Assembly: GCA_036172665.1 (NCBI GenBank)
Contig: JAYKNF010000037.1
Span: forward strand, 186,001-250,000
DNA length: 64,000 nucleotides
Direction of reading: 5' to 3'
Source: Prosopocoilus inquinatus
Taxonomy: Eukaryota; Arthropoda; Insecta; Coleoptera; Lucanidae
Below the pieces are notes generated by a model. It had not been told where the DNA came from, did not search any database, and was given only the letters and a program-made list of their open reading frames with translations. The position numbers and the translations under genes are program-made. Position 1 is the stretch's first letter; each line of letters begins with the position of its first letter. Below are positions 1 to 10,345 of the stretch, piece by piece.

Positions 1-826
1 CGATCCTTACTTATCTAACTTGTTATTTGACGTTTGGATGGACACCAGTAACTCTGATGTGAGATACGACGTTTTCGGACGCAGCAGAAGCTGGAAATAG
101 TTTTAAACGAAACAACACGCATTAGCGATGTTCCTGTGATGTATCCAATCGATCCTTACTCATCTATCATGTTATTTGTCGTTTCGATGGACTCCAGTAA
201 CTCTTATGTGAGATACGACGTTTTCGGACGCAGCAGAAGCTGGAAATAGTCTTAAACGAAACAACACGTATTAGCGTTGTTCCTGTGATGTATCTAATCG
301 ATCCTTACTTATCTACTATGTTATTTGACGTTTCGATGGACTCCAGTAACTCTGATGTGAGATGCGAAATTTTCGGACGCAGCAGTAGCTGGAAATAGTT
401 TTGAACGAAACAACACGTATTAGCGTTGTTCCTGTGATGTATCTAAGCGATCCTTACTTATCTAACATGTTATTTGACGTTTGGATGGACTCCAGTAACT
501 CTGATGTGAGATACGACGTTTTCGGACGCAGCAGAAGCTGGAAATAGTTTTAAACGAAACAACACGCATTAGCGATGTTCCTGTGATGTATCTAATCGAT
601 CCTTACTCATCTATCATGTTATTTGTCGTTTCGATGGACTCCAGTAACTCTTATGTGAGATACGACGTTTTCGGACGCAGCAGAAGCTGGAAATAGTCTT
701 AAACGAAACAACACGTATTAGCGTTGTTCCTGTGATGTATCTAATAGATCCTTACTTATCTACTATGTTATTTGACGTTTCGATGGACTCCAGTAACTCT
801 TATGTGAGATACGACGTTTTCGGACG

Positions 827-838
827 CAGCAGAAGCTG
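827..838. other. Dyad symmetry in monomer positions 82-93 (representative copy)
   Basis: CAGC and GCTG are perfect inverse complements separated by four bases, usually AGAA. Many variant monomers change only the loop: AGGA near 3,066, ACAA near 11,863, AGTA near 384, AGCA near 31,194, AGAT near 53,136, AAAA near 15,589, AGGT near 30,448, AGAC near 38,834 and AGAG near 63,714. A common TGAA form turns the site into CAGCTGAAGCTG, lengthening the inverted repeat to five pairs around GA. Stem-breaking forms exist too, for example GAAACTGG and GAAGCCGG, and have themselves been spread by amplification. Confidence 0.55.
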
Positions 839-855
839 GAAATAGTTTTAAACGA

Positions 856-877
856 AACAACACGCATTAGCGTTGTT
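856..877. other. Dyad symmetry in monomer positions 111-132 (representative copy)
   Basis: AACAA and TTGTT flank an inner CGC-ATTA-GCG hairpin, with a two-base CA bulge on the left arm. This gives eight possible base pairs around an ATTA loop. The arrangement recurs in most of the monomers. A common variant, CGT for CGC, keeps a G-T wobble. Others, such as GCGATG (near 125), GAGTTG (13,392) or GTGTTG (27,209), weaken it. It could extrude as a small cruciform, act as a dyadic protein-binding site, or simply be chance retained by homogenisation. Function is not demonstrated. Confidence 0.6.
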
Positions 878-3800
878 CCTGTGATGTATCTAATCGACCC
901 TTACTCATCTATCATGTTATTTGACGTTTGGACGGACACCAGTAACTCTGAGGTGAGATACAAAGTTCTAGGACGCAGCAGAAGCTGGAAATAGTTTTGA
1001 ACGAAACAACACGTATTAGCGTTGTTCCTGTGATGTATCTAAACGATCCTTACTTATCTAACATGTTATTTGACGTTTGGATGGACTCCAGTAACTCTGA
1101 TGTGAGACACAAAGTTCTCGGACGCAGCAGTAGCTGGAAATAGTTTTGAACGAAACAACACGTATTAGCGTTGTTCCTGTGATGTATCTAAGCGATCCTT
1201 ACTTATCTAACATGTTATTTGACGTTTGGATGGACTCCAGTAACTCTGATGTGAGATACGACGTTTTCGGACGCAGCAGAAGCTGGAAATAGTTTTAAAC
1301 GAAACAACACGCATTAGCGATGTTCCTGTGATGTATCTAATCGATCCTTACTCATCTATCATGTTATTTGTCGTTTCGATGGACTCCAGTAACTCTTATG
1401 TGAGATACGACGTTTTCGGACGCAGCAGAAGCTGGAAATAGTTTTAAACGAAACAACACGCATTAGCGTTGTTCCTGTGATGTATCTAAGCGATCCTTAC
1501 TCATCTATCATGTTATTTTACGTTTGGATGGACTCCAGTAACTCTTATGTGAGATACGACGTTTTCGGACGCAGCAGAAGCTGGAAATAGTATTAAACGA
1601 AACAACACGTATTAGCGTTGTTCCTGTGATGTATCTAATCGATCCTTACTTATCTACTATGTTATTTGACGTTTCGATGGACTCCAGTAACTCTTATGTG
1701 AGATACGACGTTTTCGGACGCAGCAGAAGCTGGAAATAGTTTTAAACGAAACAACACGCATTAGCGTTGTTCCTGTGATGTATCTAATCGACCCTTACTC
1801 ATCTATCATGTTATTTGACGTTTGGACGGACACCAGTAACTCTGAGGTGAGATACAAAGTTCTAGGACGCAGCAGAAGCTGGAAATAGTTTTGAACGAAA
1901 CAACACGTATTAGCGTTGTTCCTGTGATGTATCTAAACGATCCTTACTTATCTAACATGTTATTTGACGTTTGGATGGACTCCAGTAACTCTGATGTGAG
2001 ACACAAAGTTCTCGGACGCAGCAGTAGCTGGAAATAGTTTTGAACGAAACAACACGTATTAGCGTTGTTCCTGTGATGTATCTAAGCGATCCTTACTTAT
2101 CTAACATGTTATTTGACGTTTGGATGGACTCCAGTAACTCTGATGTGAGATACGACGTTTTCGGACGCAGCAGAAGCTGGAAATAGTTTTAAACGAAACA
2201 ACACGCATTAGCGTTGTTCCTGTGATGTATCTAAGCGATCCTTACTCATCTATCATGTTATTTGACGTTTGGATGGACTGCAGTAACTCTGATGTGAGAT
2301 ACAAAGTTCTCGGACGCAGCAGTAGCTGGAAATAGTTTTGAACGAAACAACACGTATTAGCGTTGTTCCTGTGATGTATCTAAGCAATCCTTACTCATCT
2401 ATCATGTTATTTTACGTTTGGATGGACTCCAGTAACTCTGATATGAGATACAAAGTTTTTGGACGCAGCAGAAGCTGGAAATAGTTTTAAACGAAACAAC
2501 AAGCATTAGCGATGTTCCTGTGATGTATCTAATCGATCCTTACTCATCTATCATGTTATTTTACGTTTGGATGGACTCCAGTAACTCTGATGTGAGATAC
2601 AAAGTTCTCGGACGCAGCAGAAGCTGGAAATAGTTTTGAACGAAACAACACGTATTAGCGTTGTTCCTGTGATGTATCTAATCGATCCTTACTTATCTAC
2701 TATGTTATTTGACGTTTCGATGGACTCCAGTAACTCTGATGTGAGATACGAAATTTTCGGACGCAGCAGAAGCTGGAAATAGTTTTAAACGAAACAACAC
2801 GCATTAGCGTTGTTCCTGTGATGTATCTAAACGATCCTTACTTATCTAACATGTTATTTGACGTTTGGATGGACTCCAGTAACTCTGATGTGAGATACGA
2901 AATTTTCGGACGGAGCAGAAGCTGGAAATAGTTTTAAACGAAACAACACGCATTAGCGTTGTTCCTGTGATGTATCTAATCGATCCTTACTCATCTATCA
3001 TGTTATTTGACGTTTCGATAAACTCTAGTAATTCTGAAGTGAGATACGAAGTTTTTGGACGCAGCAGGAGCTGGAAATAGTTTTAAACGAAACAACACGT
3101 ATTAGCGTTGTTCCTGTGATGTATCTAATCGATCCTTACTTATCTACTATGTTATTTGTCGTTTCGATGGACTCCAGTAACTCTGATGTGAGATGCGAAA
3201 TTTTCGGACGCAGCAGAAGCTGCAAATAGTTTTAAATGAAACAACACGCATTAGCGTTGTTCCTGTGATGTATCTAATCGATCCTTACTCATCTATCATG
3301 TTATTTGACGTTTCGATGGACTCTAGTAACTCTGATGTGAGATACGAAGTTTTTGGACGCAGCAGGAGCTGGAAATAGTTTTAAACGAAACAACACGTAT
3401 TAGCGTTGTTCCTGTGATGTATCTAATCGATCCTTACTCATCTATCATGTTATTTGACGTTTGGATGGACTCCAGTAACTCTGATGTGAGATACAAAGTT
3501 CTCGGACGCAGCAGTAGCTGGAAATAGTTTTGAACGAAACAACACGTATTAGCGTTGTTCCTGTGATGTATCTAAGCGATCCTTACTTATCTAACATGTT
3601 ATTTGACGTTTGGATGGACTCCAGTAACTCTGATGTGAGATACGACGTTTTCGGACGCAGCAGAAGCTGGAAATAGTTTTAAACGAAACAACACGCATTA
3701 GCGATGTTCCTGTGATGTATCCAATCGATACTTACTCATCTATCATGTTATTTGTCGTTTCGATGGACTCCAGTAACTCTTATGTGAGATACGACGTTTT

Positions 3801-4469
3801 CGGACGCAGCAGAAGCTGGAAATAGTTTTAAACGAAACAACACGCATTAGCGTTGTTCCTGTGATGTATCTAATCGATCCTTACTCATCTATCATGTTAT
3901 TTGACGTTTCGATGGACTCTAGTAATTCTGAAGTGAGATACGAAGTTTTTGGACGCAGCAGGAGCTGGAAATAGTTTTAAGCGAAACAACACGTATTAGC
4001 GTTGTTCCTGTGATGTATCTAATCGATCCTTACTTATCTACTATGTTATTTGACGTTTCGATGGACTCCAGTAACTCTGATGTGAGATGCGAAATTTTCG
4101 GACGCAGCAGTAGCTGGAAATAGTTTTGAACGAAACAACACGTATTAGCGTTGTTCCTGTGATGTATCTAAGCGATCCTTACTTATCTAACATGTTATTT
4201 GACGTTTGGATGGACTCCAGTAACTCTGATGTGAGATACGACGTTTTCGGACGCAGCAGAAGCTGGAAATAGTTTTAAACGAAACAACACGCATTAGCGA
4301 TGTTCCTGTGATGTATCTAATCGATCCTTACTCATCTATCATGTTATTTGTCGTTTCGATGGAATCCAGTAACTCTTATGTGAGATACGACGTTTTCGGA
4401 CGCAGCAGAAGCTGGAAATAGTTTTAAACGAAACAACACGCATTAGCGTTGTTCCTGTGATGTATCTAA

Positions 4470-5370
4470 GCGATCCTTACTCATCTATCATGTTATTTGA
4501 CGTTTGGATGGACTCCAGTAACTCTGAAGTGAGATACGAAGTTCTCGGACGCAGCTGAAGTTGGAAATAGTTTTAAACGAAACAACACGCATTAGAGTTG
4601 TTCCTGTGATGTATCTAATCGATCCTTACTCATCTATCATGTTATTTGGCGTTTCGATGGACTCCAGTAACTCTGATGTGAGATACGAAATTTTCGGACG
4701 CAGCAGAAACTGGAAATAGTTTTAAATGAAACAACACGCATTAGCGTTGTTCCTGTGATGTATCTAATCGATCCTTACTCATCTATCATGTTATTTGATG
4801 TTTGAATGGACTCCAGTAACTCTGATGTGAGATACAAAGTTCTCGGACGCAGCAGAAGCTGGAAATAGTTTTGAACGAAACAACACGTATTAGCGTTGTT
4901 CCTGTGATGTATCTAATCGATCCTTACTCATCTATCATGTTATTTGGCGTTTGGATGGGCTCCAGTAACTCTGAAGTGAGATAAGAAGTTCTCGGACGCA
5001 GCTGAAGCTGGAAATAGTTTTAAACGAAACAACACGCATTAGCGTTGCTCCTGTGATGTATCGATCCTTACTCGATCCTTACTCATCTATCATGTTATTG
5101 GGCGTTTCGATGGACTCCAGTAACTTTGATGTGAGATACGAAATTTTCGGACGCAGCAGAAGCTGGAAATAGTTTTAAACGAAACAACACGCATTAGCGT
5201 TGTTCCTGTGATGTATCTAATCGATCCTTACTCATCTATCATGTTATTTGACGTTTGGATGGACTCCAGTAACTCTGATGTGAGATACGAAATTTTCGGA
5301 CGCAGCAGAAGCTGGAAATAATTTTAAATGAAACAACACGCATTAGCGTTGTTCCTGTGATGTATCTAAT
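4470..5370 (+). repeat. Transition monomers before the 15-mer array
   Basis: About six monomers mix classes. They include GAAACTGG and GATGTTTGAATGG types, the TTTGGATGGGCTCC / GATAAGAAG type with CAGCTGAAG, and the TTTGGCG / AACTTTGATG type. The same succession of types recurs later, near 7,159-7,605, 9,394-9,840 and 19,200-19,760. The monomer at 5,222 has no counterpart in the 2,235-bp unit that follows, so the spacing to the matching types is 16 rather than 15 monomers. Confidence 0.7.
5062..5083 (+). repeat. 11-bp micro-tandem duplication making a 155-bp unit
   Basis: The 11-mer CGATCCTTACT occurs twice back to back, at 5,062-5,072 and 5,073-5,083, replacing the usual CTAAT before the monomer start. 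The net change is +6 bp. This is the only net length gain in the window. The monomers after it keep the shifted phase (5,073, 5,222, 5,371 and so on). The event looks private, since the junction reads normally in the neighbouring amplified units. Confidence 0.9.
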
Positions 5371-8300
5371 CGATCCTTACTCATCTATCATGTTATTTGA
5401 CGTTTGGATGGACTCCAGTAACTCTGATGTGAGATACAAAGTTATCGGACGCAGCAGAAGCTGGAAATAGTTTTGAACGAAACAACACGTATTAGCGTTG
5501 TTCCTGTGCTGTATCTAATCGATCCTTACTTATCTATCATGTTATTTGATGTTTCGATGGACTCCAGTAACTCTGATGTGAGATACGACGTTTTCGGACG
5601 CAGCAGAAGCTGGAAATAGTTTTAAACGAAACAACAAGTATTAGCGTTGTTGATGTGATGTATCTAATCGATCCTTACTCATCTATCATGTTATTTGACG
5701 TTTGGATGTACTCCAGTAACTCTGATGTGAGATACAAAGATTTCGGACGCAGCAGAAGCTGGAAATAGTTTTCAACGAAACAACACGTATTAGCGTTGTT
5801 CCTGTGATGTATCTAATCGATCCTTACTTAGCTACTATGTTATTTGACGTTTCGATGGACTCCAGTAACTCTGATGTGAGATACGAAATTCTCGGACGCA
5901 GCAGAAGCTGGAAATAGTTTTCAACGAAACAACACGCATTAGCGTTGTTTCTGTGATGTATCTAATCGATCCTTACTCATCTATCATGTTATTTGACGTT
6001 TCGACGGACTCTAGTAACTCTGATGTGAGATACGAAGTTTTCGGACGCAGCAGGAGCTGGAAATAGTTTTAAACGAAACAACACGTATTAGCGTTGTTCC
6101 TGTGATGTATCTAATCGATCCTTACTCATCTATCATGTTATTTGACGTTTGGATGGACTCCAGTATCTCTGATGTGAGATACGAAATTTTCGGACGCAGC
6201 AGAAGCTGGAAATAGTTTTAAATGAAACAACACGCATTAGCGTTGTTCCTGTGATGTATCTAATCGATCCTTACTCATCTATCATGTTATTTGACGTTTC
6301 GATGGACTCCAGTAACTCTGATGTGAGATACGAAATTTTCGGACGCAGCAGAAGCTGGAAATAATTTTAAATGAAACAACACGCATTAGCGTTGTTCCTG
6401 TGATGTATCTAATCGATCCTTACTCATCTATCATGTTATTTGACGTTTCAATGGACTCCAGTAACTCTGAAGTGAGATAAGAAGTTCTCGGACGCAGCTG
6501 AAGTTGGAAATAGTTTTAAACGAAAGAACACGCATTAGCGTTGTTCCTGTGATGTATCTAATCGATCCTTACTCATCTATCATGTTATTTGGCGTTTCGA
6601 TGGACTCCAGTAACTTTGATGTGAGATACGAAATTTTCGGACGCAGCAGAAGCTGGAAATAGTTTTAAACGAAACAACACGCATTAGCGTTGTTCCTGTG
6701 ATGTATCTAATCGATCCTTACTCATCTATCATGTTATTTGACGTTTGGATGGACTCCAGTAACTCTGATGTGAGATACAAAGTTATCGGACGCAGCAGAA
6801 GCTGGAAATAGTTTTGAACGAAACAACACGTATTAGCGTTGTTCCTGTGCTGTATCTAATCGATCCTTACTTATCTATCGTGTTATTTGATGTTTCGATG
6901 GACTCCAGTAACTCTGATGTGAGATACGACGCTTTCGGACGCAGCAGAAGCTGGAAATAGTTTTAAACGAAACAACAAGTATTAGCGTTGTTGATGTGAT
7001 GTATCTAATCGATCCTTACTCATCTATCATGTTATTTGACGTTTGGATGTACTCCAGTAACTCTGATGTGAGATACAAAGATTTCGGACGCAGCAGAAGC
7101 TGGAAATAGTTTTCAACGAAACAACACGTATTAGCGTTGTTCCTGTGATGTATCTAATCGATCCTTACTCATCTATCATGTTATTTGATGTTTGAATGGA
7201 CTCCAGTAACTCTGATGTGAGATACAAAGTTCTCGGACGCAGCAGAAGCTGGAAATGGTTTTGAACGAAACAACACGTATTAGCGTTGTTCCTGTGATGT
7301 ATCTAATCGATCCTTACTCATCTATCATGTTATTTGGCGTTTGGATGGGCTCCAGTAACTCTGAAGTGAGATAAGAAGTTCTCGGACGCAGCTGAAGCTG
7401 GAAATAGTTTTAAACGAAACAACACGCATTAGCGTTGTTCCTGTGATGTATCTAATCGATCCTTACTCATCTATCATGTTATTTGGCGTTTCGATGGACT
7501 CCAGTAACTTTTATGTGAGATACGAAATTTTCGGACGCAGCAGAAGCTGGAAATAGTTTTAAACGAAACAACACGCATTAGCGTTGTTCCTGTGATGTAT
7601 CTAATCGATCCTTACTCATCTATCATGTTATTTGACGTTTGGATGGACTCCAGTAACTCTGATGTGAGATACAAAGTTATCGGACGCAGCAGAAGCTGGA
7701 AATGGTTTTGAACGAAACAACACGTATTAGCGTTGTTCCTGTGCTGTATCTAATCGATCCTTACTTATCTATCATGTTATTTGATGTTTCGATGGACTCC
7801 AGTAACTCTGATGTGAGATACGACGTTTTCGGACGCAGCAGAAGCTGGAAATAGTTTTAAACGAAACAACAAGTATTAGCGTTGTTGATGTGATGTATCT
7901 AATCGATCCTTACTCATCTATCATGTTATTTGACGTTTGGATGGACTCCAGTAACTCTGATGTGAGATACAAAGGTTTCGGACGCAGCAGAAGCTGGAAA
8001 TAGTTTTCAACGAAACAACACGTATTAGCGTTGTTCCTGTGATGTATCTAATCGATCCTTACTTAGCTACTATGTTATTTGACGTTTCGATGGACTCCAG
8101 TAACTCTGATGTGAGATACGAAATTCTCGGACGCAGCAGAAGCTGGAAATAGTTTTCAACGAAACAACACGCATTAGCGTTGTTTCTGTGATGTATCTAA
8201 TCGATCCTTACTCATCTATCATGTTATTTGACGTTTCGACGGACTCTAGTAACTCTGATGTGAGATACGAAGTTTTTGGACGCAGCAGGAGCTGGAAATA

Positions 8301-10345
8301 GTTTTAAACGAAACAACACGTATTAGCGTTGTTCCTGTGATGTATCTAATCGATCCTTACTCATCTATCATGTTATTTGACGTTTGGATGGACTCCAGTA
8401 TCTCTGATGTGAGATACGAAATTTTCGGACGCAGCAGAAGCTGGAAATAGTTTTAAATGAAACAACACGCATTAGCGTTGTTCCTGTGATGTATCTAATC
8501 GATCCTTACTCATCTATCATGTTATTTGACGTTTCGATGGACTCCAGTAACTCTGATGTGAGATACGAAATTTTCGGACGCAGCAGAAGCTGGAAATAAT
8601 TTTAAATGAAACAACACGCATTAGCGTTGTTCCTGTGATGTATCCAATCGATCCTTACTCATCTATCATGTTATTTGACGTTTCAATGGACTCCAGTAAC
8701 TCTGAAGTGAGATAAGAAGTTCTCGGACGCAGCTGAAGTTGGAAATAGTTTTAAACGAAAGAACACGCATTAGCGTTGTTCCTGTGATGTATCTAATCGA
8801 TCCTTACTCATCTATCATGTTATTTGGCGTTTCGATGGACTCCAGTAACTTTGATGTGAGATACGAAATTTTCGGACGCAGCAGAAGCTGGAAATAGTTT
8901 TAAACGAAACAACACGCATTAGCGTTGTTCCTGTGATGTATCTAATCGATCCTTACTCATCTATCATGTTATTTGACGTTTGGATGGACTCCAGTAACTC
9001 TGATGTGAGATACAAAGTTATCGGACGCAGCAGAAGCTGGAAATAGTTTTGAACGAAACAACACGTATTAGCGTTGTTCCTGTGCTGTATCTAATCGATC
9101 CTTACTTATCTATCGTGTTATTTGATGTTTCGATGGACTCCAGTAACTCTGATGTGAGATACGACGCTTTCGGACGCAGCAGAAGCTGGAAATAGTTTTA
9201 AACGAAACAACAAGTATTAGCGTTGTTGATGTGATGTATCTAATCGATCCTTACTCATCTATCATGTTATTTGACGTTTGGATGTACTCCAGTAACTCTG
9301 ATGTGAGATACAAAGATTTCGGACGCAGCAGAAGCTGGAAATAGTTTTCAACGAAACAACACGTATTAGCGTTGTTCCTGTGATGTATCTAATCGATCCT
9401 TACTCATCTATCATGTTATTTGATGTTTGAATGGACTCCAGTAACTCTGATGTGAGATACAAAGTTCTCGGACGCAGCAGAAGCTGGAAATGGTTTTGAA
9501 CGAAACAACACGTATTAGCGTTGTTCCTGTGATGTATCTAATCGATCCTTACTCATCTATCATGTTATTTGGCGTTTGGATGGGCTCCAGTAACTCTGAA
9601 GTGAGATAAGAAGTTCTCGGACGCAGCTGAAGCTGGAAATAGTTTTAAACGAAACAACACGCATTAGCGTTGTTCCTGTGATGTATCTAATCGATCCTTA
9701 CTCATCTATCATGTTATTTGGCGTTTCGATGGACTCCAGTAACTTTTATGTGAGATACGAAATTTTCGGACGCAGCAGAAGCTGGAAATAGTTTTAAACG
9801 AAACAACACGCATTAGCGTTGTTCCTGTGATGTATCTAATCGATCCTTACTCATCTATCATGTTATTTGACGTTTGGATGGACTCCAGTAACTCTGATGT
9901 GAGATACAAAGTTATCGGACGCAGCAGAAGCTGGAAATGGTTTTGAACGAAACAACACGTATTAGCGTTGTTCCTGTGCTGTATCTAATCGATCCTTACT
10001 TATCTATCATGTTATTTGATGTTTCGATGGACTCCAGTAACTCTGATGTGAGATACGACGTTTTCGGACGCAGCAGAAGCTGGAAATAGTTTTAAACGAA
10101 ACAACAAGTATTAGCGTTGTTGATGTGATGTATCTAATCGATCCTTACTCATCTATCATGTTATTTGACGTTTGGATGGACTCCAGTAACTCTGATGTGA
10201 GATACAAAGGTTTCGGACGCAGCAGAAGCTGGAAATAGTTTTCAACGAAACAACACGTATTAGCGTTGTTCCTGTGATGTATCTAATCGATCCTTACTTA
10301 GCTACTATGTTATTTGACGTTTCGATGGACTCCAGTAACTCTGAT
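5371..10345 (+). repeat. 15-monomer (2,235-bp) higher-order repeat, about 2.2 tandem copies
   Basis: Units run 5,371-7,605, 7,606-9,840 and 9,841 to about 10,345. Several independent markers recur at exactly 2,235 bp: AACAACAAG with GTTGTTGATG (5,636, 7,871, 10,106; and 6,976, 9,211), CAGCTGAAGTTGG (6,491 region and 8,726), GAAAGAACACG (6,521 and 8,756) and TATCTATCGTG (6,871 and 9,106). Monomer order matches through all 15 positions I followed. The third copy breaks off where GATAAGAAATTTTCGG appears near 10,351. Small differences, such as AAAGATTTC versus AAAGGTTTC, separate the copies. Confidence 0.9.

Larger units (their letters stand above)
746..894 (+). repeat. Representative 149-bp monomer with internal zones
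   Basis: Use this monomer as a map. Positions 1-10 are CGATCCTTAC. Positions 12-19 vary between linked forms (TCATCTATC, TTATCTAAC, TTATCTACT, TTAGCTACT). Positions 29-39 vary (GACGTTTGG, GGCGTTTCG, GATGTTTGA, GACGTTTAA, GTCGTTTCG). Positions 40-61 (GGACTCC, AGTAACTCTGATGTG) are fairly constant. Positions 67-76 vary most (CGAAATTTTC, CAAAGTTCTC, CGACGTTTTC, CAAAGATTTC, CAAAGTTATC, CGAAGTTTTT). Positions 77-85 (GGACGCAGC) are constant. Positions 86-89 form a variable loop. Positions 105 and 108 vary (TTTTAAACG, TTTTGAACG, TTTTCAACG, TTTTAAATG). Positions 111-132 form a dyad. Positions 131-144 (TTCCTGTGATGTAT) are nearly constant, and 145-149 vary (CTAAT, GTAAT, CTAAA, CTAAG). These linked variants are what make the higher-order repeats recognisable. 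Confidence 0.85.
1..4470 (+). repeat. Heterogeneous zone with 5-6 monomer higher-order repeat
   Basis: Monomer types recur in the same order. The type with CTAAGCGATCC and GATACGACG starts at 448, 1,193 and 2,087, which are 745 and 894 bp apart (5 and 6 monomers). It is followed each time by a TTATGTGAG type and a GGACGGACACC type (895, 1,789). The 894-bp interval contains one extra monomer, starting at 1,491, that is absent from the 745-bp interval. The stretch 299-750 recurs at 4,024-4,470, 3,725 bp (25 monomers) away. Forms such as TTATTTTACG, GGACACC and GAGACAC are common here and rare in the homogenised interior. Confidence 0.8.

Noticed and set aside
3193..3378. 61-codon open reading frame
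   Set aside because: A chance ATG from one substitution opens a frame that is otherwise ATG-less in other monomers. It is satellite sequence ending at the usual TAG.
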